A stretch of DNA of 64,000 nt from NCBI GenBank assembly GCA_963377175.1, contig CAUJNA010003248.1, forward strand, positions 305,829 to 369,828. Direction: 5' to 3'. Below the pieces are notes generated by a model. It did not search any database. It saw nothing but the letters and a program-made list of their open reading frames with translations, and was not told the origin of the DNA. This document shows positions 11,997 to 20,892 of this stretch, piece by piece. A program made the position numbers and the translations under genes. This DNA is from Effrenium voratum (lineage: Eukaryota; Sar; Dinophyceae; Suessiales; Symbiodiniaceae). Positions within the stretch are counted from its first letter, which is position 1. Every line of letters begins with the position of its first letter.

Positions 11997-12695
11997 AAAT
12001 CTCCACACTGGGCCTGGTATCTCTGCCCCGACGCTGTAAAGTCACAAACTCGGCCAATGCGAGACACTGGGAACTTCTCCAGGTGTTCCACCTTGGACGG
12101 AGGCCCCCGAGCGGCCTTTCTGATTGCTCAACGAGTGATGCTTGAACCCTGGCCTTCATTACAAGAAAACACATAGTTTCGATGTTCAACCTAGCTCTGG
12201 CCAGCCAGAAAAGCCGCTTCGCTGCAATGCTTAAGTCCACCGACACGCAAAGCGCGTTCGCCAAGTTGCTTCTTTGCCAGCCCACATATCACAGCGTTGA
12301 GTACTATGACACCCCTCCATGCCCGCCAATGTCAGCTTCCCTGGTGGTTTGGAGGTGTTTCGGGGGGGTTGGCCAGGCAAACCAATCCAATCCAAACCAA
12401 TCCAAACCAATCCAAACCACTTGTCCATGGGTCACAATCCCGTACCCCCAGTGAACATCCCAATCCTCACAATAGAGTACCCCAAGATGGCATCCCATTG
12501 GTTTTGACCACCACAGCCACCCACCTCAGTCAGGAGAACCTCTACCAGAGGCCATTGAGACTCGGCTCTTCCATCCGAGCGGCAAAATCCCCGATGCCCA
12601 AGGGCGTCTCCAGCTCTCCCTGTGGCGGTGGCCCCCAGCCGTCGATGTAGCTGCTGACCTCGAGGCTGCGACCGGGGCTGTCTGTGTCACCTCCA
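11997..12695 (-). CDS. Candidate exons upstream of the BTB gene, unknown product
   Basis: Three minus-strand frames look coding: 12695-12553 (SSYIDGWGPPPQGELETPLG then IGDFAARMEEPSLNGL, followed by donor GTAGAGG), about 12280-12180 (KKQLGERALRVGGLKHCSEA) and about 12118-11997 (KVEHLEKFPVSRIGRVCDF). They share the strand and spacing of the BTB exons and may be its N-terminal part. No domain recognised. A copy of the dispersed element (12425-12518) sits between them. Confidence 0.4.
12387..12420. repeat. 10 bp tandem repeat
   Basis: About three copies of a unit reading AATCCAAACC. Confidence 0.6.
12425..12518. repeat. Dispersed inverted-repeat element, copy 4
   Basis: Type-B copy: begins CCATGGGTCACAATCC, contains CGTACCCCC and GTGAACATCCCAATCC, and ends GACCACCACAGCC. 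Confidence 0.55.
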
Positions 12696-12735
12696 TTTGG
12701 AGGCCTCCAAAACCTCTATGTGCATCTGTCATATT

Positions 12736-12837
12736 TGGGTATGGGTCAAAATTACAGCACCAAAAAACGGCGGATTTTAGTCCATGGTTCCATTTACCAG
12801 GGTTCCATTTTGGGTACCTATTTTTGACTCACAGCCA
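12736..12837. repeat. Dispersed inverted-repeat element, copy 5
   Basis: Begins TGGGTATGGGTCAAAA and ends TTTTTGACTCACAGCCA; flanked by TAT on both sides. Same orientation as the copy at 8732. Confidence 0.55.
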
Positions 12838-13072
12838 TATCTATCCCTGTTCGAATATCTTGGGGAAGAGGGGCAACCAGTCTGCATCCCTCAAAGTTGA
12901 GAACTGCAATGCACCGCCTGACCGCCACCTCTCCTTTCCCCCGGAAAAAAAAGGGGCAACGATGCGCTGGGGCCCTGGCCGGTGGCAAAACAAAATCCAT
13001 TTCGGCGCTGGACCTCGGCCCGGCGCTCCGGGAGCATTCTTCTTTGGCCAAGCCAACAAGAACCAGAAAATC

Positions 13073-13162
13073 GGCCATGGGCCAAAATCCAAATCGTACC
13101 CCCGGTGAACATCCCAATCCACCTACCCCAAGATGGGATCCCATTAGTTTTGACCCACAGCC
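13073..13162. repeat. Dispersed inverted-repeat element, copy 6
   Basis: Type-B copy: begins GGCCATGGGCCAAAATCC and ends GTTTTGACCCACAGCC. Confidence 0.55.
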
Positions 13163-14090
13163 TGGAGAAATGGGCCTCAGGCTTGTTTCTGGAACAAATT
13201 GGCGAGGGAAGTAACACATCCATGGCCCTCGCTGCGGGTGACTCAGGCAAGCTACTCTCTGCCAAGGGGCGGGAAGGGTCGGCTGGCCAGGTCGGGTTGA
13301 CACGGAGGAACGATACCGACCGTTTCCTAATGTCGGCCTTTGAGCCACAAATGAGCATGAATGTGCGGATATAAATCTACGATCATAGGTCTCCATTGAT
13401 TGCAAATGCGCGTCCATATCTCTTGATATGTCAATCTGTACATATATACATATACAGACATATACATATGTGTGTGTGTGTAACATGTATCATACAATGT
13501 GTTCCTTGCACACGCCCTACCGGGCAGTTCGGCATCTCTCTGCCCTAGCCTGATGCCCACGGAGCCGCAAGGACACCAAGCCTCGCTTCGGTTGCAATGC
13601 TTCGCCCGAGGCGAAGTTCGCAGCTTTTGGGCCGTTTGGTTCTTTGCAAAATGACGAGCCACGAGCCTTCCTGGTTGGAAGCGAACCCAAGAGACCCTTT
13701 GGTGGACATAGGTTGTTCTGTCCATGGGAGGGCTTCCTATCAAACTTCACAACCAGATCTGGCGTCTCATACTCCCACGGTTTCACCCTTGGCGGCCTTT
13801 GTTTCTTGAGGGGGGGGGCCTCAAGAATGTGACATGGTCGGGTCCTTCTGTGTGTGTGTGTCACATGGTCCATCAGTTCTTCTGGTCATGGCCATGGTTC
13901 CCCTGACCCTTACATTGGTTGTCTAAATTCCCTAAGGGGCTCATGACCACAACCCCCAAAACCCATGGCATGCCCCCCTCCCTCACGCGTCACGCAGACA
14001 GCCGGCCTTGGTTCAGCACCTGGGCCTGGGCATCCTGTAGCGCCTGAAACCAAATCTGTACAAAACATCACAAGCAAAAAAAAAACTAAC

Positions 14091-14161
14091 GGAGGGGGGG
14101 AGGGGAGGGTGAGGGGAGGGGGGAGGGGAGGGGGGAGGGGGGGAGGGGAGGGGAGGGGAGA
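14091..14161 (+). repeat. G-rich tract with quadruplex potential
   Basis: Over 70 bases of GGGG(G)A units, far more than the four G-runs needed for an intramolecular G-quadruplex. A poly-A tract lies just before it. Confidence 0.7.
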
Positions 14162-14861
14162 GAAAACCCAAAATTCGAAGCACCCTTACAAACCTCAGGA
14201 CATCCGGATTTCTCCAAGAAGGCTCGCCATGTGCCTTGGCCAGGTCCGCCGCCCCAGCATCACCCGCGCCCTGACCAGTTGCACCGTCTTTGCCGAGTGG
14301 CCAAGGGTTTGGCCGTTTGGCTTGGCAAAGCTACAAAGGGCAAATGTCTGGACAGAGAATGCGATGTCTGGTCGGCAAAACCCCTGCGAGGCTCGGAGGC
14401 CTGGCCAGGACCAGTCTGAAAGAGCGAGACGATACGCTCCCCTCGCCGCACCTGCACAAGGACAAACCGAAGCTGCGGACAGGCAGCAAGCCTTGCCTAA
14501 GCCAAACCCTCCGCTCTCACATGTGGTCAACATGACTTGCTTCCCGTAAAGGCCATGGGAAAATTAGGGAGTGACCTTAGTGGAAGCCTTGGCATCCAAC
14601 CAATTGTCAATCAAGCAATCGGCGAGGCAGCCGAACCGCCGAACCCGCAGCGCCCGGCTTCCCAGCGGCATTCTACGTCATGAAAATGAAGATGCCTAGG
14701 TTTGTCTGAGTGTGTCTCCAAATAATGAACCCAACCCCCCCTCCTCAACATAGGATATCATGTTCCTATTTGCCTTTCAAGCAACCCCGAAGGCCCGAAG
14801 GGGTTGGTTTCCCCTGCAACCAACGCCGCTTGGACCTTCGCTTGGCTCCTTCCCTCAGCTT

Positions 14862-14947
14862 CGGCCCGCGGTCTCGCTCTCTTGCGGCGCCTTGGTCAAG
14901 GCGCGCTCCAGGTCCGCCGCGGCGGAGCCCCAAACGTCAGCCTCCTA
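14862..14947 (-). CDS. Probable terminal exon of an unknown gene
   Basis: Acceptor CGCTAG is followed by EADVWGSAAADLERALTK, about ten more residues and TGA. GC-rich with no internal stop in this frame. No upstream exon was identified and the product is not recognised. Confidence 0.4.
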
Positions 14948-15009
14948 GCGCGGGAAAACCTGTTTGGGCGGATGAAACTCCGAGTCACGGACCCCTTTTG
15001 CCTAAAGAA

Positions 15010-15043
15010 GGGACCCAAGGACCCAAGGACCCAAGGACCCAAG
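15010..15043. repeat. 8 bp tandem repeat
   Basis: Four copies of GGACCCAA. Confidence 0.75.
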
Positions 15044-15635
15044 GATGGTGCCGCGGCGATAACTTTGGAACTTTATCACAAAAAAGTCCTTGGTGGCAAC
15101 GTGTTGTGGCATCACCGGCAAGACCATGGGCTTGGAAATGCGATTCGAAGCTACGTCTCGCAGTCTTGGATCAGCTCTTTTTTGGGGTGCGTGGTCTTGT
15201 GCGACATCTTTGCCCAATTGAATTAGAAAGCCAAAGCGCGTGACACGCTTGGCCTATGCATACGGTGCTCAGAGCACAGAACAGGGCATCCACGACCATT
15301 CTTAGGCACATGGGGCACAGGGGAAAATGCGATCCCCGAGTCGCAACGATCGCGTCTCAGACTGTCTGCTCATCGAAACGTCCTGCACAACAAGACAGGA
15401 CAAGCAGCGGGCATGCCTCATCCAAGCTGTGAGATATGTGAAATGGATTCCTCCAGAATTCTGCACCTGGTTGAATTATTTTACATCCTGCGTTCTTGCA
15501 GGTTAAAGAAATTGCTGTCTAGAGTTGTGGCAGGTTGCGAGTTGCAATTGTAACTGTGGATTCCCCAGTCATCGCAGGCCATCCATCCATGAGCTACATG
15601 GCAAATGCCAGTCAATCTGCCTTCCCTGCAGGACA

Positions 15636-15880
15636 TGGCTGTGGATCAAAAATAGGTACCCAGAATGGAACCCATTCTAAGCGGAAAAGTAGACTCTCAA
15701 CACCTGCGGTCCATATCCGGGTGGTTTAATTTTGACCCCCTATTAATCAACCCCAGTTTATTAATAGGGGGGTGTTCCCCTCCAAAAGTGAACAATCCCC
15801 ACTAAAACCAGGGACACCGACATATCAATAAACAGGGGTTTATTAATAGGGGGTGTTCATTAGTTTTGACCCATACGCAC
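15636..15880. repeat. Two dispersed elements abutting, with an internal hairpin
   Basis: A type-A copy (from TGGCTGTGGATCAAAAATAG to TTAATTTTGACCCC, about 15636-15738) is followed by part of a type-B copy ending TTAGTTTTGACCCATACG. At 15736-15747 and 15760-15771 the 12 bp arms CCCCCTATTAAT and ATTAATAGGGGG are perfect inverted repeats. The motif TTTATTAATAGGGGG recurs near 15838. Confidence 0.5.
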
Positions 15881-16133
15881 ATGGGGATTGCGCTGAGGTG
15901 GAAGCAACGGCCTGGATAGCCCAGCTGGTGCGCGTCTGGAGCTGACTTCTCCTCCAACCGCTTCCGGTTGATGCCGGCCTGCGAGTCGACTGGAGGGGAA
16001 GCTGAGTGGAGCTGTTTGGAGCCGAAGGGTGCTGTGCGTGTACATGTGTACACATCATGTGCATAATATGCATGTACGTATATATCGACATGTATATGCA
16101 CATGTGGCTACATATATGTATATATGCACACAA

Positions 16134-16136
<3 letters not shown>

Positions 16137-16165
<29 letters not shown>
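16137..16165. repeat. (TA)n microsatellite at the left edge of the AT-rich island
   Basis: About 14 TA units, followed by a short poly-C run. Confidence 0.75.
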
Positions 16166-16347
16166 GCTCACCCCCCCCTGCATGACCTACCTTTTTAGCT
16201 AAAAAAAGCAGGATCTCATCTATCATTTGCCCCTCCCTTCATCGCTATTGGTGGGGCACAGCACTTGGTTTTCATTGCACACGCGAGCAAGACACAAAAC
16301 TAAATATCTTCAATGCTTATTGATTGAAGCAATGGAAAACCTGTTCC

Positions 16348-16379
16348 ATTATGTTATTCACCGCCACTCATAACATAAT
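16348..16379 (+). promoter_or_regulatory. Perfect inverted repeat upstream of the A32-type ATPase
   Basis: ATTATGTTAT (16348-16357) and ATAACATAAT (16370-16379) form a 10 bp stem with a 12-base loop, 70 bp before the ATPase start. It could be an element terminus, operator or hairpin; the role is unknown. Confidence 0.4.
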
Positions 16380-16449
16380 GATGTTCCATTTAATATTAAT
16401 GACAAGTTAATTTTTAAATATAATTTCCTATATTTCTTTAATATCAACT

Positions 16450-17257
16450 ATGACAGATGTCCCAATAATAAAACCAATAAACATAACTGAATATGAATTC
16501 AAACAATCCAAATATGAGCACGTGCTAAAATTACCATTTAGAAGTATTATAGTTGCTTCATCGACGGGAGGCAAAACAGTTTTAGTCCAAAACCTTATCT
16601 TGAATGTTTATAGAAATTCATTTGCAAGAATATTTATATTTTCCCCCAGCGTTCATAATGACCCAACTTTTACAGAAGTTAAAAAATACATCAGGGATGA
16701 ATTGCACGTGGATGATGAAAAAGAACAAATTTATTTTGATAATTATAATCCAAGTGATTTAGAAAATGTAATTGAAAGACAGAAGAAAATAATTAATTAT
16801 ATGAAGTCTAAAAAGATAAAGAAACTACATTCAATATTAATCGTTATAGATGACCACGCATTCAATATTAATCGTTGTAGATGACCACGCAGACGATCCT
16901 AAATTTGTTAGATATAGTAAATTATTACACGGACTTGTTACAAGAGGCAGGCACGATGCAGTAAGTGTAATTTGTTCAACACACAAATATAATGTTTTAG
17001 TGCCTATCATTCGTTTAAATGCCAGTTCATTATATATTTTTAGGTTGAAAAATGCAAGTGAGTTAATGAGTTTTATTGAAGAAAATAGCGCCATTGTTGA
17101 TAAACAGCAATTATTAGATATGTATCATCAAGCAGTTAATGACGCACCTTATAGTTTCTTCTACGTGAATATGAATGCTACAGACATTAATAAAATGTTT
17201 CATATCAGATTTGAACAGGCATTTCAAATTATGATGAATAAATATATTCTCATTTAA
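16450..17257 (+). pseudogene. A32-like (FtsK/HerA-type) DNA-packaging ATPase, split by a 31 bp tandem duplication
   Basis: In large DNA viruses, virophages and Polinton-like elements this ATPase pumps DNA into the capsid. The first frame (16450-16884) has a Walker A-type loop (ASSTGGKTVLVQNLI) and Walker B (ILIVIDDHA). The second frame (from about 16850 to 17257) has a second Walker B-like copy (ILIVVDDHADD), then LVTRGRHDAVSVICSTHKYN and IIRLNASSLYIF, which match the GRH and 'iR.na' blocks of the family. The two frames are offset because 16830-16860 is repeated at 16861-16891 with one mismatch; 31 bases shift the frame. Taking out one copy would leave about 258 codons, close to the family's usual length. 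AT-rich codon use differs from every host gene here. The variant Walker A (TGGKT, not GSGKT/S) is unusual. Confidence 0.75.
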
Positions 17258-17271
17258 TATAATATAGTAAT

Positions 17272-17503
17272 ATGCCAATGAAACTATGTAGATGTGGTGG
17301 ATTTTATCGTAGAGGTAATTGTAATTTTCATACTAATTCTTGGATACATAAACTTTATAAAGTATTGAAAAGAAGGGCAACAGACGGAATTATTAAGATT
17401 TCAAAATAATTTTGTTGATGAAGAAGATTTAATAGATGATATAAGTAGTACTACTTCAACAACAATACCAGAGGATAAAATGACAGATTATGATAGCAAT
17501 TAA
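17272..17503 (+). pseudogene. Small Cys/His-rich ORF with a probable frameshift
   Basis: The ATG at 17272, 14 bases after the ATPase stop, opens a 45-codon frame (CRCGGFYRRGNCNFH near the start) that stops at 17409. From about 17370 the next frame over is open to 17503 and reads as acidic, Ser/Thr-rich sequence (VDEEDLIDDISSTTSTT). A single extra base in the A-rich stretch near 17370 would explain the change. The Cys/His spacing does not match a zinc finger I know. Same strand and composition as the ATPase, so probably one viral transcription unit. Confidence 0.45.
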
Positions 17504-17532
17504 TCATATTATTATATGTTAATATTATTAAT

Positions 17533-17742
17533 TTAAATTAACGAAGCATTGCAAAATTGTAAAGCAGGAAGTTTATATATTAATTTGTCAGATTTTTCTT
17601 TCTCTAGTTTCTCAATTCGTGTCACACATTCTTGAAGAGATTTAATAATTAAAGTGTCTGCTCGTGTTTTTTCATCTATACTTAAATTCTTAATGTCTTC
17701 CAAACTATTATTTTCATTATTTTTACTTTTACCAATACCCAT
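17533..17742 (-). CDS. Small AT-rich ORF, possible N-myristoylated coiled-coil protein
   Basis: A 69-residue frame starting MGIGKSKNN: Gly at position 2 with Ser at position 6 fits the N-myristoylation consensus. The middle is charged and probably helical (TRIEKLEKEKSDKL). Convergent to the ATPase and in the same AT-rich DNA. No family recognised; a small virion or membrane-associated protein is possible but unproven. Confidence 0.4.
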   Translation of the reverse strand: MGIGKSKNNENNSLEDIKNLSIDEKTRADTLIIKSLQECVTRIEKLEKEKSDKLIYKLPALQFCNASLI

Positions 17743-17764
17743 TATATATGATATTATTAAGATT

Positions 17765-17850
17765 TTAATTTTTCAAATTATCTTTTTGTGGTTCTTCTTC
17801 TTCGTCTTCAGTTGGTGCTGGTATTTCTGTTGTTTTAGATGTCTGGCCCA
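17765..17850 (-). pseudogene. Truncated acidic C-terminus cut off by a repeat element
   Basis: On the minus strand a frame ends KTTEIPAPTEDEEEEPQKDN plus three residues and TAA at 17767-17765. Its upstream part is replaced at 17837 by the inverted-repeat element, so the element probably inserted into this ORF. Composition matches the other AT-rich ORFs. Confidence 0.4.
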
Positions 17851-18415
17851 CGACAAAATCTTGGATTCTTGGTTTTCTCGAGGTTTTCTTGGTTTTCCTT
17901 GTTTTACTTGGGAATTCTTGGTTTTTTGCTGGAAAAAAAAAACCCTAGTAAATCTTGGTTTTTTGCTGGAAATCCAAAAAACCCTAGTAATTCTTGCCAA
18001 GTAAAATCAAGAAAACCAAGAAAACCTCGAGAAAACCAAGAATCCAAGAATCCAAGATTTTCATGTAGATGTCTGGCCCACGACAAAATCTTGGATTCTT
18101 GGTTTTCTCGAGGTTTTCTTGGTTTTCCTTGTTTTACTTGGGAATTCTTGGTTTTTGGCTGGAAATCCAAAAAAACCCTAGTAAATCTTGTTTTTTTGCT
18201 GGAAATCCAAAAAAACCCTAGTAATTCTTGTTTTTTTGCTGGAAATCCAAACAAACCCTAGTAAATCTTGGTTTTTTGCTGGAAATCCAAAAAAACACCC
18301 TAGTATTTCTTGGTTTTTTGCTGGAAATCCAAGAATTTCCAAGTAAAACCAGGAAAACCAAGAACACCTCGAGAAAACCAAGAATCCAAGATTTTGTAGT
18401 GGACCAAACATCTAC
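17837..18415. mobile_element. Nested long-inverted-repeat element with a 40 bp internal satellite
   Basis: Left arm (17837 and again 18067, starting AGATGTCTGGCCCACGAC) and right arm (ending GGACCAAACATCT at 18413) are inverted copies over about 76 bp, roughly 90% identical by eye. Each arm contains the palindromic core CTCGAG between AAGAAAAC/GTTTTCTT blocks. Between the arms, 18160-18320 holds four copies of a 40 bp unit (GGAAATCC, poly-A, CCCTAGTAA, CTTG, poly-T, GCT). A second inverted arm at about 18000-18066 makes the structure nested, as if one copy inserted into or duplicated beside another. No transposase is encoded, so a non-autonomous foldback element is the best reading. Confidence 0.65.
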
Positions 18416-18830
18416 CTGAAAATCTTGGATTCTTGGATTCTTGGATTCTTGGCTTTCTCGAGGTTTTCTTGGTTTTATGTGAAAAATGCTAAAAACCCAA
18501 GGAATTCTGAAGGTTTTACTGCAAAACCATCAAAAACCCAGGGAATTCTTAGTTTTTGACTTAGGGATCTATCTGAAAAACATATCAGTTTTTACACTTG
18601 TTTTTTTGAATGCTTTCCTGTTTTTTTCTAAAAAAAAACATGGGTTTTTGCACATGTTTTGCTAAAACCATCAAAAAACACTGGTTTTCTTATTTTTTCA
18701 ATGGTTGACTGTGTTGTTTTTTAATCGAACACCATAAAAACAGGTGTTGTTTTTCACTTTTTTATTGTCTGCTAATGGTCCCCAACGACTTTTTGAAAGA
18801 CAACGGTAGGTCATGCAGGGGGGGGGTGAC
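18416..18830. repeat. Degenerate remainder of the repeat region
   Basis: Further copies of the arm sequence (TCTTGGATTCTTGGATTC, CTCGAGGTTTTCTTGG) and A/T-rich derivatives with AAAACCATCAAAAACCC. No coding potential. Confidence 0.5.
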
Positions 18831-18831
18831 C

Positions 18832-18832
<1 letters not shown>

Positions 18833-18860
<28 letters not shown>
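18833..18860. repeat. (TA)n microsatellite at the right edge of the AT-rich island
   Basis: About 13 TA units following a short G run; mirrors the (TA)n at 16137. Confidence 0.75.
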
Positions 18861-18864
<4 letters not shown>

Positions 18865-20115
18865 CTATGATCCTGTGTTCGTTCAATATGGTCCGAGCAC
18901 CTCAACATGGCACGAGCACCACGATGGATAGTCAAAGCTCTGTTGTCAGCCGCTGTCTTCGTTGTCAGCCGCTGTCTTCGAGCCTCTTGTCCGTGAATCA
19001 TCTGAGGTCAAGGCGAACAAAGCGGGCGTCACCCAAACGGAGTCCCAAGCCGGGGGCTCACATCCCCCCCCCCCGCCTGCTGCAGGCGTGCTCGAGTACG
19101 CTCCAGCTCCTGGCCGCGGGCATGGGAACTGGTGGCTTTTGCGGCTTCGTTCTCCGATGCCAGCCGCTTCAAGGCACGCGATTCAATTGCATTCTCTTGA
19201 CACGTGGCAATTCAAGAACGAGCACGCTTCGAGGCAATCTGCAAGTACCGGTATGCGCCAGTTTTTGATCTCATTTTCGGAGCGCCATTTTGGAGGGTGT
19301 TCCGCTTTGGTGCGCAATGCCGGAGTCTTTGAGTCAGTAGCCCGCCCACCAAGCGGCGAAAGGAGCGTCTCTGGATTTATTTAAGCAATAGTAATACTTG
19401 GTGATGTCGGCACTCGTTCCCTTCTGTTCGACGTTGGCTAGCTGGGGATACGATAGCCGCTCGGCTGCGTTGGCCGCTTTTGGGGATGGAGCAGCCACCG
19501 TTGCTCCTTTTCTGCATCACGTGAAAAGGCCTTTGTTTTCTGGCAGTGGGGTTGCTAGTGAAACGACGCACGACCAAGAGCTTCTGTTGTTGTTGCGGTG
19601 GGGTCACTAGTGAAACCACCCATCCAAAATGGTAGCACACTTGATCAAGGGCGTTTGTTTTCGTTGCGTGGCTAATAGGGAGTCTAGCAACTTGAAAGAA
19701 CAAGGACCATTGCTGTGATTGCTGATCGTCTGATTGTAGATTGTGATCATCATTCCCATCTGAAAGCAGCGGCGGCACGCACGCAAAATCATCTCGAAGA
19801 CGTGCTCGACCCTTTCACAGAAGATGTTTTTGAAGCAGACCACATTCCGTTCTCAGACCCAGCTGAGTTTGCTTCGGACCGTGGTCTGGCTGGGACGCTG
19901 AGAGGACCAAGCCTGAGGCTCGCTCATTTTCGGCCAGCTCTGGCTGCCGCAGGCAGGCTCTTTGCGGCGACCCCGTTTCGCTTTTTTCGGCGCCGGGGCA
20001 AGCGACCAGACTCTGCCCTTGTGAGGTGCCCCAAAAGCCCAAAAGCGACAGCTCTGCGAAACGATCCCTCGGTCTGGGGGAGGGTTCTAGACGAGACTCC
20101 GGGGGTTTTCCGGAA
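18861..20115. other. Spacer, no gene supported
   Basis: One minus-strand frame near 19500-19400 (AAERLSYPQLANVEQKG) might be an exon. The rest shows nothing I can interpret. Confidence 0.35.
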
Positions 20116-20718
20116 GGTTCCCCGGCAAAAAACTGGGGAAGAGTCTTGGCCGATCCTCCCAGAAGATCTGCTGCAGTGCGTCGCCTCCCTTGTCGGCTGA
20201 TACACTCCCCTGGTTTGGCGTGGCCGGTGCTTGTCTCACCTCGGAAAAAACGGAAAACAGGTCTGTTCAGCTGCTGCCCTCTTTTTTTTTGCGCGCTGCT
20301 GTCGCCCTCTCCCTTCTCTGGCGTTCCGAGGGCACCAAACTTTAGAACAAAACGGGGTAGCTTGACTTCCTTGCACCCGAGCTCCATCCACCAAGCTGAA
20401 ATGGTACTGCTTTGAGGTCATCAGTCAAACAAACTCAAGGCTGGCACTGGCGTCCGCTCCGCAAAAGCCTAGCTGCACTATGTGTTCGTGAACCTACGCA
20501 GCGCAAACATCCAGGGGTATGAACTTTAGTTGGGGACCCTTTGTTGGACGCCATGGTGGGGATGTATGTCCACCAACCACCTTTGAAGGGGTTCCCCCAC
20601 CGAAACATCACAGCCATCAGTCTCAGAAAGACCGTGCGGGCCAGCGCCGAGCCGCCGGGGTCTTCTCCCTGGACTTGGCGCGCTTGATGGAGATCTGCCC
20701 CGGCTGAGGCTTTGCAGC
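20116..20718 (-). CDS. Candidate exons of a gene 3' of the MAT2B-like gene
   Basis: Minus-strand frame 20718-20633 (PQPGQISIKRAKSREKTPAA, basic) follows an AAG acceptor and ends at a possible donor GTCTTTC. A second frame, about 20206-20116 (ADKGGDALQQIFWEDRPRLF), follows a CAG acceptor. Both are GC-rich and exon-like; no domain recognised and the link between them is not proven. Confidence 0.35.
20530..20583. repeat. Dispersed repeat R4, copy A
   Basis: Shares TTGGGGACC, 'tggtggg' and TGTCCACCAACCACCT with 30141-30197. Confidence 0.5.
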
Positions 20719-20892
20719 CTGGGGTCGCGGCTCAAATTCTCATCCACACGTGCCTATGACTCGCCTCCAAACTCCAGGCCGGCTTCCTCTCGCGTTTGCT
20801 CACTCTTGCCGTGAGCTCGTTAAATGTGCCCCGTTTGGCGACATGCCCTTAAATGGAGTACTTAGCTAGTGTTCGTTTCTCGAAAGCCAAGA

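Larger units (their letters stand above)
12838..14861. other. Spacer with a few possible minus-strand exons
   Basis: No gene I can support. Weak exon-like frames on the minus strand occur at about 12898-12853 (STLRDADWLPLFPKIFEQ), 13800-13690 (KPWEYETPDLVVKFDRKP) and 14320-14230. None has a known domain. The segment also holds a dispersed element and a long G-rich tract. Confidence 0.35.
16270..18780. other. AT-rich island with virus-like genes
   Basis: Base composition changes sharply from GC-rich host DNA to strongly AT-rich DNA at about 16270 and returns to normal near 18780. It carries an A32-type ATPase relic, two or three small AT-rich ORFs and then a repeat-rich element. No clear terminal inverted repeat bounding the whole island was seen. 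I read it as an integrated, decaying fragment of a DNA virus or Polinton-like element of a protist; this is inference from one hallmark gene plus composition. Confidence 0.65.

Noticed and set aside
12818..13486. 222-codon open frame on the minus strand
   Set aside because: Runs through two dispersed repeat copies and a microsatellite; only a short part near 12853-12898 looks like an exon.
17839..18419. Open frames through the inverted-repeat element, rich in LVFLGFLLEIQ-type repeats
   Set aside because: Produced by AT-rich tandem DNA with a 40 bp period that is not a multiple of three; the same repeats appear in several frames and both strands.
17839..18420. CRISPR-like array of 40 bp units
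   Set aside because: Units are head-to-tail without unique spacers, no cas genes are present and the setting is eukaryotic.
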